Source: Candidatus Gastranaerophilales bacterium | GTDB taxonomy: Bacteria > Cyanobacteriota > Vampirovibrionia > Gastranaerophilales > Gastranaerophilaceae | NCBI GenBank assembly: GCA_944324485.1 | Contig: CALUWM010000001.1 | Coordinates: forward strand, 1-64,000 | DNA: 64,000 nucleotides | Reading direction: 5' to 3' | Shown: positions 44,485 to 52,930 of the stretch, in pieces | Layout of the letters: each line of letters starts with the position of its first letter | How positions within the stretch are numbered: the stretch's first letter is position 1 | The notes under the pieces: model-generated | Seen by the model: the letters and a program-made list of their open reading frames with translations, nothing else | Database searches by the model: none | Told to the model about the DNA's origin: nothing | Made by a program: the position numbers and the translations under genes

Positions 44485-45571
44485 TTAATTTCTCCATAAA
44501 GGCAATTTTATTGCTAACAGGCGTATTTTTAGGACGTGGAAGATCCGCCCCACTATCAGGTTTTATCTTAATTTCCAAAAAAGAAAGCTCATTATTATCT
44601 ATAAATTCAGGTAAAACTCTTTCAAGTTCCAACAGTGTTTTAACACTATATGTTTTTTTATAACCTGCTCCTTTAAATATTTCACAAAAATCCATATTTC
44701 TTGCAGCCGTAGGCTGAGAACCGACAGAATTATGAACACAATTATTCAATAGAATATGTTTTAAATTTTTTGGCGACTTTTCTGCTATTACAGCAATAGA
44801 GCCCATATGCATCAAAAGTGCTCCATCTCCGTCAAGACAAAATATTCTTTTATCTTTTTTATTTAATGCTATCAAAAGAGCAATCGAGCTCATATGTCCC
44901 ATTGACCCTACTGTTAAAAAATTTCTGGAATTATCTTTTGAATTTTTATATAGTTCCCTTGAAATATAACCTGTGGTTGAAACAAAAAAAGAATCACAAG
45001 GCGCTAGTTTTAATATTGAATTAATCGCAATTTCTCTTGTTAAATCGTAATCTTGGAAAATATCTTCATTAGCAAATTCTTTTTCAAACGTATTTTTTCT
45101 AACAACAAATGCAAAAGATTTTTTTGTTTTCTTCATATACTCTTTTGCATTTATAATCTGGTTTTTAACTTCAAATATATCATTTGATAGTATTTCATTT
45201 TTTAAGTCTATACAATTTAAAATATCTTTTGTTAAAAGACCTTGTTTAAAATGTTGTGGCTCATCCTTTATATCAGGCTCACCTCGCCAACCGATTATAA
45301 ATAATAGTGGAATTTCATATATATCCACCAAAGATAAAATTGGATTAATTGCATTTCCAATTCCGGAATTTTGCATATAAACAACAGGGATTTTTCCTGT
45401 TGAAAGATGATATCCACATCCCATAGCAACAGCATTTCCTTCATTGGCAGCTATAATATTTTCTTCATTTGAAATTTCATTGCAGAAAGATTTTAAAAGA
45501 CTGTCAGGAACTCCAAAAAAAGCTTCAAAATCTTGCTCCTTTAAGACATTAACAAAATCTTTTGCAAACAT
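44477..45571 (-). CDS. ppd: Phosphonopyruvate decarboxylase
   Basis: 364 residues, the normal length for the two-domain ThDP enzyme. N-terminal pyrimidine-binding domain with FFGVPDSLLKSFCNE and ANEGNAVAMGCGYH, containing the conserved Glu. C-terminal pyrophosphate domain with the G-D-G ... N-N ThDP motif (LDGDGALLMHMG ... HILLNN). It converts phosphonopyruvate to phosphonoacetaldehyde, pulling the unfavourable PEP mutase reaction forward. It starts 1 bp from the pepM stop and overlaps the alcohol dehydrogenase, so the three are one translational unit. Confidence 0.95.
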   Translation of the reverse strand: MFAKDFVNVLKEQDFEAFFGVPDSLLKSFCNEISNEENIIAANEGNAVAMGCGYHLSTGKIPVVYMQNSGIGNAINPILSLVDIYEIPLLFIIGWRGEPDIKDEPQHFKQGLLTKDILNCIDLKNEILSNDIFEVKNQIINAKEYMKKTKKSFAFVVRKNTFEKEFANEDIFQDYDLTREIAINSILKLAPCDSFFVSTTGYISRELYKNSKDNSRNFLTVGSMGHMSSIALLIALNKKDKRIFCLDGDGALLMHMGSIAVIAEKSPKNLKHILLNNCVHNSVGSQPTAARNMDFCEIFKGAGYKKTYSVKTLLELERVLPEFIDNNELSFLEIKIKPDSGADLPRPKNTPVSNKIAFMEKLNE

Positions 45572-46891
45572 TTAACGACCTCCGGGAATTAAATTTAAAA
45601 TATCATTTATCTTCATGCAATATTCATCAGATGCCTCTTTGCATCTATGATTTTTTAAAATACTTTTTGCACTATTAACCATTGCAGGCCAAGCAGCTCT
45701 TAGAAGATGGTTTGCATATATCACAACTTTTATACCATTTTCAATCAATTCTTTTTCTGATACTTCAGAATATGAAGAAGGAACAACGATTAATGGTTTT
45801 TTATTTTCTAATTTATTATAAATTCTCGCAAATTCCCTTACTTCATCAAAAGTATTCTTTCTTGAATGTATCATAATACCGTCAGCTCCTGCTTCAAGAT
45901 ATATTTTTGCTCTATTTATAGCATCTTCTAAGCCTTTTTCTAAAATTAAACTTTCAATTCTTGCTATAATCATAAAATCGTCTGTAACTTGTGCTTGTTT
46001 CCCTGCCTTAATTTTAAGAGCAAAATCATCGGGGTTATCTTGCGTCTGTTCAACTTCAACACCAAACAAAGAATTTTTCTTCAAACCTATCTTATCCTCA
46101 ATTATTATTGCTGAAACACCAAGCCTTTCAAGAGTTTTCACAGTAAAGACAAAATGCTCGCAAGGTCCTCCGTTGTCTCCATCATAAATTATAGGTTTTG
46201 TTGTTACATCTAAAATATCATTTAAAGTTGACATCCTTGATGTTGTGTCTAAATAGCCGGTATCAGGCTTGCCTTGAGCAGCAGATTGAGTTAAAGACGA
46301 TAGCCAAATCCCATCAAATTCAAGCTTTTTACCTTGTTCCTCTATTGAAACATTTTCTACAATAAGCCCGCTTAAACCATTGTGCGCTTCAAGAATTGTA
46401 ACTATTTCCTTTGAATTTATTAAACGCTTCAATCTCCTTCCCCTAATCTCAGGAGTTGTGCCCACTTCTTTTAAAATTTTATTTAATTTAGTAGATGATA
46501 TCCCCTCTGTATAAGGTATATCAATAACTTTTCCACCCCATTGTTTCATAACTTCAATTATTCTTTGTCTGGTTTGAGCTTGAACGCCAGTTTTCCAATC
46601 ATCACCATGGAGAACATAATCGGGTTTAATTTTTAAAAGATTTGGAACATAATCAAGAGTTTCTTGTTCAATAACCCTATTTACCCCCTTAACATTCTCA
46701 ACAACTACTTTTCTTTGTTCGAATGTCATATAAGGAAGTCTTTTATAACTTGCAATCGCACTATCTGTCAAAAGTCCGATTATGATTTCACCGCCGCCAT
46801 TTTCATCTAAAATCTTTCTTGCTTCGTTGATTATATTCAAATGTCCAGGGTGAAGCAAATCTGCACTCATCCCTATATATATCTTCTTCAT
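45572..46891 (-). CDS. pepM: Fused cytidylyltransferase and phosphoenolpyruvate mutase
   Basis: 439 residues. N-terminal cytidylyltransferase (1-140) of the glycerol-3-phosphate/ethanolamine type: [14 protein letters not shown] with the H-x-G-H loop at His14/His17, and the ending TEGISSTKL, matching the R/I-S-S-T family signature. C-terminal PEP mutase (about 155-439) with the diagnostic [10 protein letters not shown] loop starting at Glu265 and IYDGDNGG. It makes phosphonopyruvate from PEP, while the N-terminal half would activate the final phosphonate with CTP (PntC-type). First gene of the pepM-ppd-adh operon. No aminotransferase is seen, which favours hydroxyethylphosphonate over aminoethylphosphonate. 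Confidence 0.95.
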   Translation of the reverse strand: MKKIYIGMSADLLHPGHLNIINEARKILDENGGGEIIIGLLTDSAIASYKRLPYMTFEQRKVVVENVKGVNRVIEQETLDYVPNLLKIKPDYVLHGDDWKTGVQAQTRQRIIEVMKQWGGKVIDIPYTEGISSTKLNKILKEVGTTPEIRGRRLKRLINSKEIVTILEAHNGLSGLIVENVSIEEQGKKLEFDGIWLSSLTQSAAQGKPDTGYLDTTSRMSTLNDILDVTTKPIIYDGDNGGPCEHFVFTVKTLERLGVSAIIIEDKIGLKKNSLFGVEVEQTQDNPDDFALKIKAGKQAQVTDDFMIIARIESLILEKGLEDAINRAKIYLEAGADGIMIHSRKNTFDEVREFARIYNKLENKKPLIVVPSSYSEVSEKELIENGIKVVIYANHLLRAAWPAMVNSAKSILKNHRCKEASDEYCMKINDILNLIPGGR

Positions 46892-46981
46892 CTAAACTCC
46901 TATCTATTTTTTAATAATACCTTATTTATGTTGCAATAACAATAATTGTATAGTATCTTTAAAATAACGGAGTTTAAGAAT

Positions 46982-47383
46982 ATGCCTGAAGATTTTAAAA
47001 CACATTTAGAAAATATTGGATTTGAAAAATATCTGAATAAATTAAAGAAAAAATTAAAAAATAAAACTTCAATAATATACGGAACAGGAAGCTTTTTTAA
47101 ATATATCAATGAAAACTATAATCTTTCAGGTTTAAACATTATTGGCATTTCAGATATGAAATTTGATGAAAACGATGAAGGAAATGATTTTTTAGGTTAT
47201 AAAAAAATACCCAAGAATAAAATTATTGAATACAATCCTAACTATGTCCTTGTTGCAACCTTAAAGTATATAAGCATTGTTGAAGATTTTGAAATCAATA
47301 TTTTAAATAAAACAAAAATAAAAACCTTACCTCTTGCAAGACTCCCTTTTATTGAACTGGTTAAAGAGATATGGGATAAATAA
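46982..47383 (+). CDS. Small Rossmann-fold protein, paralogue 1
   Basis: 133 residues from ATG 46982, chosen over an upstream in-frame TTG because CGGAG is 9 nt before it and because the paralogue at 48576 then aligns from its first residue. YGTGSFFKYI is a Gly-rich nucleotide-binding turn; IIGISDMKF and NYVLVATLKY continue an alpha/beta layout like PglD N-terminal or NDP-sugar-binding-type domains. It is more than half identical, by eye, to the gene at 48576. Its last 23 nt overlap the converging sulfotransferase-like gene. Role unknown, probably glycan-related. Confidence 0.7.
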   Translation: MPEDFKTHLENIGFEKYLNKLKKKLKNKTSIIYGTGSFFKYINENYNLSGLNIIGISDMKFDENDEGNDFLGYKKIPKNKIIEYNPNYVLVATLKYISIVEDFEINILNKTKIKTLPLARLPFIELVKEIWDK

Positions 47384-48473
47384 AATCGCTCAAACAATTT
47401 TCAATATATTTTATTTCACTTTGTTGCTTATAATTTTTGTACAATCCTACATTTTTAATTGAAATCTCGGGAATAAAATATGTTTTTCTTTTATCCCAAT
47501 TAGCTGATTTAAGACCAAGGAATTTCATAATTTTTTTTGTAGCATCCTCATTATTTAATACAAAATCTTCAAACCTTATACACAACATATTAGGATGTTT
47601 TGTATCGATGTATTTTTTAACCCCTCGCTTTATATACCACTTAACAAAATCTTGAGGATTTTTAGGCATCCAATCTTCATTTTTTAAAACTCCTGTAACA
47701 TAAGTATCCCTAGGATCTCTATACACACAAATTAATTTAAAATCTCCAAAATATTCAAGTTTTTTGTCTATATCCGGTTCAAAAGTTGTTAAAACTTGAT
47801 CTAAAACCAAAAATTCCTTTGAATTAACAGTTTTTAAAAAAGACAGTATATAATTCCTTGCTATCTTTCTATATTCCTGTTTTGACATATTTTTCAAATA
47901 ATAAATATATCTGTCTCCCTTATTATTGCAAAGCAAAGGGGATTGAACATTCTTGTATGCTTTATGTCTACTTTTAAGCAAACCTAAGTAATAAAGACCT
48001 TCGAAGCTATTTTGAGCAGGAATTTTAAAATCAACTATTTCATCTATAAATTTATTTGTAAGCTGCCAAAACTTATCGCTATACATACCACCCTTTAAAT
48101 AATAGTATTGAGCTGCATGTAAAAACAATTTAACTATAAAATTTTGATTAAAATATCCAGACGTATCGAGTGCTTCTTCTATATCAAATAAACCACCTGC
48201 ACACCTAAAAAGATTCACCTCTCCGGTAGGTACATCTTTTTTAAAACCAGAAAATTCCTTATCATAAAAACCAAAAACCGTTGTATTATTAAATTCTGTC
48301 AGAAAATCCAGCACAGCTCCACTTCCGCTATGACCAAAACCGGTTATGCAAACCAAATTATCATAAGTATTATTTGGTTGAACAAAAGGCACGTGAAATT
48401 CTTTTCTTAAAGACTGTTTTTTCTTGGTTTTTCTTATTAAATCAATTACTTGCCAGGTTTTTTCCAAATACAA
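47361..48473 (-). CDS. Sulfotransferase-like protein
   Basis: 370 residues. P-loop-like PAPS-binding segment ITGFGHSGSGAVLDFL at 43-58 (G-x-x-x-S-G-S/T) and the 3'-phosphate box ICVYRDPRDTYVT near 245, then IRFEDFVLN and a C-terminal helix. These are the two signatures of the sulfotransferase superfamily. A sulfated glycan or lipid product fits the locus. It is oriented opposite to the genes on both sides, and its ends are flanked by two Rossmann paralogues, suggesting a rearranged block. Sulfation is inferred; no PAPS synthesis genes lie here. Confidence 0.8.
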   Translation of the reverse strand: MYLEKTWQVIDLIRKTKKKQSLRKEFHVPFVQPNNTYDNLVCITGFGHSGSGAVLDFLTEFNNTTVFGFYDKEFSGFKKDVPTGEVNLFRCAGGLFDIEEALDTSGYFNQNFIVKLFLHAAQYYYLKGGMYSDKFWQLTNKFIDEIVDFKIPAQNSFEGLYYLGLLKSRHKAYKNVQSPLLCNNKGDRYIYYLKNMSKQEYRKIARNYILSFLKTVNSKEFLVLDQVLTTFEPDIDKKLEYFGDFKLICVYRDPRDTYVTGVLKNEDWMPKNPQDFVKWYIKRGVKKYIDTKHPNMLCIRFEDFVLNNEDATKKIMKFLGLKSANWDKRKTYFIPEISIKNVGLYKNYKQQSEIKYIENCLSDFIYPISL

Positions 48474-48575
48474 AATAATATACCCATAAAAACTACTCGA
48501 AATTATATTATAACAAAAAAACTTTATTGCAAAAATCCATAGAATATGTTAGTATTCGAGGTATATGGAGAGCAA

Positions 48576-48974
48576 ATGTCCGATTTTAAACTTTATTTAA
48601 AAAATATTCATTTTGATAAATATTTAAAAAAATTAAACAAAAAATTAAAAAATAAAAAAATAATTCTCTATGGTACGGGTTCTTTTTTTAAACATATACA
48701 AGAAAATTATAATCTGGATTCGCTTAATATAATTGGTGTTAGTGATTTAAAATTTAAAAAAACCGAAGAAGGTGAAAAATATTTAAATTATAAAATTATT
48801 CCTTTAGATAAAATAATTGAATATGCGCCGGATTACATATTAGTTGCAACAATGCATTATGAAAAAATTATTGATAATTTTGAAATAAACATTTTAAATA
48901 AAACAAAAATTAAAGCAATTCCCTTAGCAAGAAAAAACTTATGGGATTTAATTAAAGAGATTTGGGTAGATTGA
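48576..48974 (+). CDS. Small Rossmann-fold protein, paralogue 2
   Basis: 132 residues from ATG 48576 (GGAGAG at 48567-48572), preferred over ATG 48546. It matches paralogue 1 along its whole length: LYGTGSFFKHI, IIGVSDLKF, DYILVATMHYEKI, NILNKTKIKAIPLAR. Its TGA overlaps the next start (TGATG at 48972-48976), so it is translationally coupled to the TagB/TagF-like transferase. Such coupling suggests the two act together, for example as a nucleotide-binding partner. Function not recognised. Confidence 0.75.
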   Translation: MSDFKLYLKNIHFDKYLKKLNKKLKNKKIILYGTGSFFKHIQENYNLDSLNIIGVSDLKFKKTEEGEKYLNYKIIPLDKIIEYAPDYILVATMHYEKIIDNFEINILNKTKIKAIPLARKNLWDLIKEIWVD

Positions 48975-50275
48975 TGTACATACCATATGAAAAAATTTTT
49001 GATACTTTAGCACTTTTTACCCCAATAAAATTCGGAGTAAAACTAAAAAAAATCGGACAAAAATTAAAAATAAAAAATAATTTAAAATATATTTCAAAAA
49101 ACAAAAAACAAGTCATAAAAGCAATAAAAGAAAAACTTAAAAATAATCAAAAAATTAACGTAGCTTTTTATATTTATGACGAAACAAAGTGGAAATCTCA
49201 AAGCATATACGATATTTTTGAAAACGATGAAAGATTTACTCCATACATTTTTGTTACTAAAAATTGTTCGCCTGAAAACAACATGAATTTTCAGACAAAA
49301 AACGACATTATAAAAGTATACGATTTTTTCAAAAACAAAAACGCAAGAGTATTTTATGCTTATGATTTTGAAAAAGATGACTATATTCCATTTAATAAAA
49401 TGCCGGTTAAACCGGATATAGTCTTTTATTGTCATCCTTGGTATGTTTTTAAAACACAAGGGCCGGTAATGGTTTCAAAATATGCAATAACCTGCTATAT
49501 ACCATATTTTTTAGCTACATCAATTTCACCTATTGAATACTACACAAGGTTTCATCAATATGTTCAAAACCACTATGTATTAAATGATTTAATCAAAAAC
49601 TACTACGCAGAAAATATGGGCAATAAAGGCAAAAATCTTAAATCAACAGGGCATCCTATGCTGGATTATTTTTATTTAAATAAAGATAAACAATATGAAA
49701 ATAAAAACTACACAATTTATGCCCCGCATTGGTCTGTGGATAAAAATAATAATCTTCACTGGGGTACTTTTCTTGACTTAGGTTATAAAATACTTGAATA
49801 TGCAAAAACACATCCTGATCTTAATTGGGTATATAAGCCACACCCCTGCCTTGAAAGCTATTTAATTACAAACAAATATTTTTCAAAAGATGAAATCAAT
49901 TCCTACAAAAAAGAATGGGGGGAAATTGGAATAATTATGGAGACAGGAGATTATCTGGATTTATTTATGAAATCAAGAGCCCTTATAACCGACTGCGGTT
50001 CCTTTGAAACAGAATATTTCCTGACTCAAAAACCACTAATCCATTTAAAATCCAATATTGATCCAACTCCTTTTAATCCTTCAGTGGATAAAATTGTAAA
50101 ATCTTGTTATGAAGCGAAAGATTTTGATGAATTGCAAAACATTATAGATGAAGTAATAATTAAGAATAATGATTACAAATCAAATGAAAGAAAAAAAGTA
50201 TACAAAGAATTAGACTACGAAAATAATTATGCCGCAAAAAACATTTTGGAGGACATTTTAAATTGCCTGAAATAA
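48974..50275 (+). CDS. CDP-glycerol glycerophosphotransferase-like (TagB/TagF family)
   Basis: 433 residues from ATG 48974 (TGATG coupling to the preceding gene; an in-frame TTG at 48962 is less likely). C-terminal GT-B features of TagB/TagF: YAPHWS, VYKPHPCLE, and ALITDCGSFETEYFLTQKPLI, the donor-binding CDP region (family L-I-T-D-Y-S-S). The N-terminal 110 residues are basic and may associate with the membrane. Known members transfer glycerol-phosphate from CDP-glycerol to teichoic acid. Here, beside a CMP-phosphonate pathway, a CMP-phosphonate donor is an attractive alternative, but only an inference. Confidence 0.8.
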   Translation: MYIPYEKIFDTLALFTPIKFGVKLKKIGQKLKIKNNLKYISKNKKQVIKAIKEKLKNNQKINVAFYIYDETKWKSQSIYDIFENDERFTPYIFVTKNCSPENNMNFQTKNDIIKVYDFFKNKNARVFYAYDFEKDDYIPFNKMPVKPDIVFYCHPWYVFKTQGPVMVSKYAITCYIPYFLATSISPIEYYTRFHQYVQNHYVLNDLIKNYYAENMGNKGKNLKSTGHPMLDYFYLNKDKQYENKNYTIYAPHWSVDKNNNLHWGTFLDLGYKILEYAKTHPDLNWVYKPHPCLESYLITNKYFSKDEINSYKKEWGEIGIIMETGDYLDLFMKSRALITDCGSFETEYFLTQKPLIHLKSNIDPTPFNPSVDKIVKSCYEAKDFDELQNIIDEVIIKNNDYKSNERKKVYKELDYENNYAAKNILEDILNCLK

Positions 50276-51264
50276 GCATAATAACTCCATTTTATAACAG
50301 TAAAGAATTCTTAGAACAATGTATTTTAAGCGTCCTTGAACAAAGTTTTAAAGATTTTGAATTAATTTTAATTAATGACGGTTCAACAGATGATTCAATA
50401 AAAATAGCTCAAAAATTTACTTACGATAAAAGAATTAAAATTTTTTCAAAAGAAAACGAAGGTCAAGGAATAGCAAGAAATTTTGCCTTAAAAGAAGCAA
50501 AAGGTAACATTGTTTTATATCTTGATTCTGATGATTGGCTTGAAAAAAATGCTCTTTTTGAAATACATAAAAAATTTAGCCAAAGCAATCCCGATATATT
50601 ATTTTTTAACGCTTATAAATTTTTTGAAGAAACAAAAATAAAAAATGAATACAGATATATTGATTCATATTTTTTAAAATATAAAGAAAACATTTTTTCA
50701 GCTAAAACCGCTCCTGATATACTTTTTAATACGGGTGGATTACCTTTTAGAGCTTATAGAAAAGATTTTCTAATGAAAAATAACATAAAATACTCTAAAA
50801 CAAGGTTTATAGAAGATTCCGAATTTTATATAAAAGCACTCTTATATGCAGATAAAATATGCTGTCTAAATCAAATTTTAGTAAATTACAGAGTACATAA
50901 AAATTCTACAACTTTTACTCAAAATACAAGAATTAAAACAATAGAAAAAACTTTTTACATATGCGAAAAAGTATTAAAAAATTCAAAATATTGTAACAAC
51001 AAAGAAATTACATATTCATTCTTAGATAACAGGCTAAGACAATTATTCTATTATTTTGCAATTTGTGATAAAGAAACAAAAAAAGAATATTTTAATATGC
51101 TTAAAACCGTTGCAAAATATATTAAAAACACTTATGGACTTGATTTTATCCAAAAAAATACTCAATTTTTAAAACTAAATGATATAATTGAAAAAAATTA
51201 TGAAGCTTACGAATTTAAAAAAAGACTTTTATTAATAAAAATATTTCTAAAACACTATTTATAA
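50263..51264 (+). CDS. GT2-family glycosyltransferase
   Basis: 333 residues from a TTG start at 50263. GGAGGA at 50248-50253 is 9 nt upstream, which decides the start; it overlaps the preceding gene by 13 nt. GT-A motifs: ISIITPFYNSKEFLEQCILSV, LINDGSTDDS (first Asp), YLDSDDWLE (D-x-D) and RFIEDSEFY. Transfers a sugar from a nucleotide donor, probably in assembly of the phosphonate- or sulfate-bearing glycan. C-terminal 100 residues helical, no TM segment. Confidence 0.92.
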   Translation: MPEISIITPFYNSKEFLEQCILSVLEQSFKDFELILINDGSTDDSIKIAQKFTYDKRIKIFSKENEGQGIARNFALKEAKGNIVLYLDSDDWLEKNALFEIHKKFSQSNPDILFFNAYKFFEETKIKNEYRYIDSYFLKYKENIFSAKTAPDILFNTGGLPFRAYRKDFLMKNNIKYSKTRFIEDSEFYIKALLYADKICCLNQILVNYRVHKNSTTFTQNTRIKTIEKTFYICEKVLKNSKYCNNKEITYSFLDNRLRQLFYYFAICDKETKKEYFNMLKTVAKYIKNTYGLDFIQKNTQFLKLNDIIEKNYEAYEFKKRLLLIKIFLKHYL

Positions 51265-51274
51265 AAGGGAAAAA

Positions 51275-52150
51275 ATGAAACTATCAACTTTAATTAAAAT
51301 AATTAATTCTATTAAAAATACTACTAACAAACTTTTACCATACCATTTTCAAGATTTTTTATTAAGGAAACTTGGAAAAGGAACATTTTTATCCCAAGTC
51401 GAATTTCATATTGTCGATCATTGCAACTTAAATTGTGCACATTGCAATCATTTTACACCATTAGCAAGTGAAAATTTCTGCAAAATAGATGATATAATTT
51501 CTGATTTTAAAAAATTAAAAAAAATTTTTGACAACATTGGAAAAATATTCATTGTAGGTGGAGAACCGTTATTACACCCTGAGTTAATAAAAATTCTGAA
51601 GCCTTTAAGAAGCATATATCTAAAAAGTGAAATAATTATAATTACAAATGGAATTTTACTTGATAAACAAAATGAAGATTTCTTTAAGGCTTTAAAAGAA
51701 CATAATATAGCTCTTTCTATGACTCATTATCCGATAAAAGTCGACTATGAAGGATGGATTAAAAAACTTGATGAAATGGGCATTAAAGCATATTATTTCA
51801 GTTTAGACAGAAACAAAATGCGAAAACAAAATCTTGATATAAATGGAAAAAGCAACAAAGATAAGGCTTTTTCAATGTGCCATGAAAAAAATTGCCATTT
51901 TGTAAGAGACGGTAAATTGTACATCTGTACACCGGTTCCTAATATTTGCTTTTTAAATAAATACTTTAGCGTTAATTTTGAAGTTAAAAAAACAGACTAT
52001 ATAGATTTAAACAAAACTAAAAGTGCATCAAAAATTAACGCTATATTTAAAAAACCTATTAATTTTTGCAAATATTGTACAGATAAAGAAATGGAATTTG
52101 ATACTTACAAAATATCCAAAAGAGAAATAAGTGAATGGGTTAAATCATAG
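51275..52150 (+). CDS. Radical SAM enzyme with SPASM-like C terminus
   Basis: 291 residues. The C-x-x-x-C-x-x-C motif is at Cys50, Cys54 and Cys57 (DHCNLNCAHCNHF), with the GGEP motif following (IFIVGGEPLLHPEL). Additional Cys in CHEKNCHFVRDGKLYIC and INFCKYCTD suggest an auxiliary Fe-S cluster of SPASM/twitch type. AAGGG before the ATG. Last gene of the plus-strand block; the converging HAD gene overlaps its end by 11 nt. It would modify a glycan, peptide or phosphonate intermediate; substrate unknown. Confidence 0.85.
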   Translation: MKLSTLIKIINSIKNTTNKLLPYHFQDFLLRKLGKGTFLSQVEFHIVDHCNLNCAHCNHFTPLASENFCKIDDIISDFKKLKKIFDNIGKIFIVGGEPLLHPELIKILKPLRSIYLKSEIIIITNGILLDKQNEDFFKALKEHNIALSMTHYPIKVDYEGWIKKLDEMGIKAYYFSLDRNKMRKQNLDINGKSNKDKAFSMCHEKNCHFVRDGKLYICTPVPNICFLNKYFSVNFEVKKTDYIDLNKTKSASKINAIFKKPINFCKYCTDKEMEFDTYKISKREISEWVKS

Positions 52151-52790
52151 ATACAATTTTTTTGTATAAATCATCAAAATTATCAAAAATTATCTTTGCC
52201 TTATTTTGAACTAAAAATTCTTTTGTTTTATATCCCCAAGATACGCTATAACAATCAATACCTGCATTATTCGCAGTTTGTATATCAACCTCGCTATCTC
52301 CTATAAAAATTGTTTCTCTTGTACTTACATTAAAGGCTTTAACTATATATAAAAGGCTTTTAGAATCAGGCTTTTTAGGGAAATTTTCTGTTTCTCCCAT
52401 TGAAATATCAAAAATATCTTCAAAAAATAACTTAGATAATTTCTTAACCTCAAAATCGGGTTTATTAGATAAAACCGCAAGTTTTAAACCCCTGTCCTTT
52501 AATTTCTTAAGAGTCTCTATCGCACCGTTATAAGGTCTTGTTTTATTTGTTGAATTTTTTGAATAATGTTTTTTAAAAATTTCAAAACACTCATTAATTT
52601 TTTCAAAATTTTCTCCAACAGCACGCTCAATTAATTTATATACGCCGTTTCCAACAAATTTTTCTATTTCTTCTAAACTTCTTTTATTTAAACCGCATTT
52701 ATCTAATGCAAAATTAACACTATCAGCCAAATCCTCTAATGTATATAATAAAGTCCCGTCCATATCAAAAACCAAAGCTTTAATATTCAT
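52140..52790 (-). CDS. HAD-family phosphatase (phosphoglycolate-phosphatase-like)
   Basis: 216 residues. HAD motifs: nucleophile DMDGT (Asp9, with Asp11), Ser in LSNKP (motif II), Lys in KKPDS (motif III) and GDSEVDIQTANNAG (motif IV). The alpha-helical cap at residues 16-80 matches PGP/beta-phosphoglucomutase types. No phosphonatase (PhnX) Lys signature was identified, so phosphonoacetaldehyde hydrolysis is not claimed. Converges with the radical SAM gene and is divergent from fliD. Confidence 0.88.
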   Translation of the reverse strand: MNIKALVFDMDGTLLYTLEDLADSVNFALDKCGLNKRSLEEIEKFVGNGVYKLIERAVGENFEKINECFEIFKKHYSKNSTNKTRPYNGAIETLKKLKDRGLKLAVLSNKPDFEVKKLSKLFFEDIFDISMGETENFPKKPDSKSLLYIVKAFNVSTRETIFIGDSEVDIQTANNAGIDCYSVSWGYKTKEFLVQNKAKIIFDNFDDLYKKIVSMI

Positions 52791-52930
52791 TTTAAAATCC
52801 TTTTTGAGTATGAAAATTACCTAAAACCATTACAATTATTTACAAAAATGATATAATTTAATTGTAATGTGGAACACAAAATATTATACTATAATCATAC
52901 GGATATGATAAGATAAAAGGATTTATTATT

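Noticed and set aside
52140-52790. HAD enzyme as phosphonoacetaldehyde hydrolase (PhnX)
   Set aside because: Motifs fit phosphoglycolate phosphatase; no PhnX-type Schiff-base Lys signature was seen, and the gene is on the other strand from the phosphonate operon's plus-strand neighbours.
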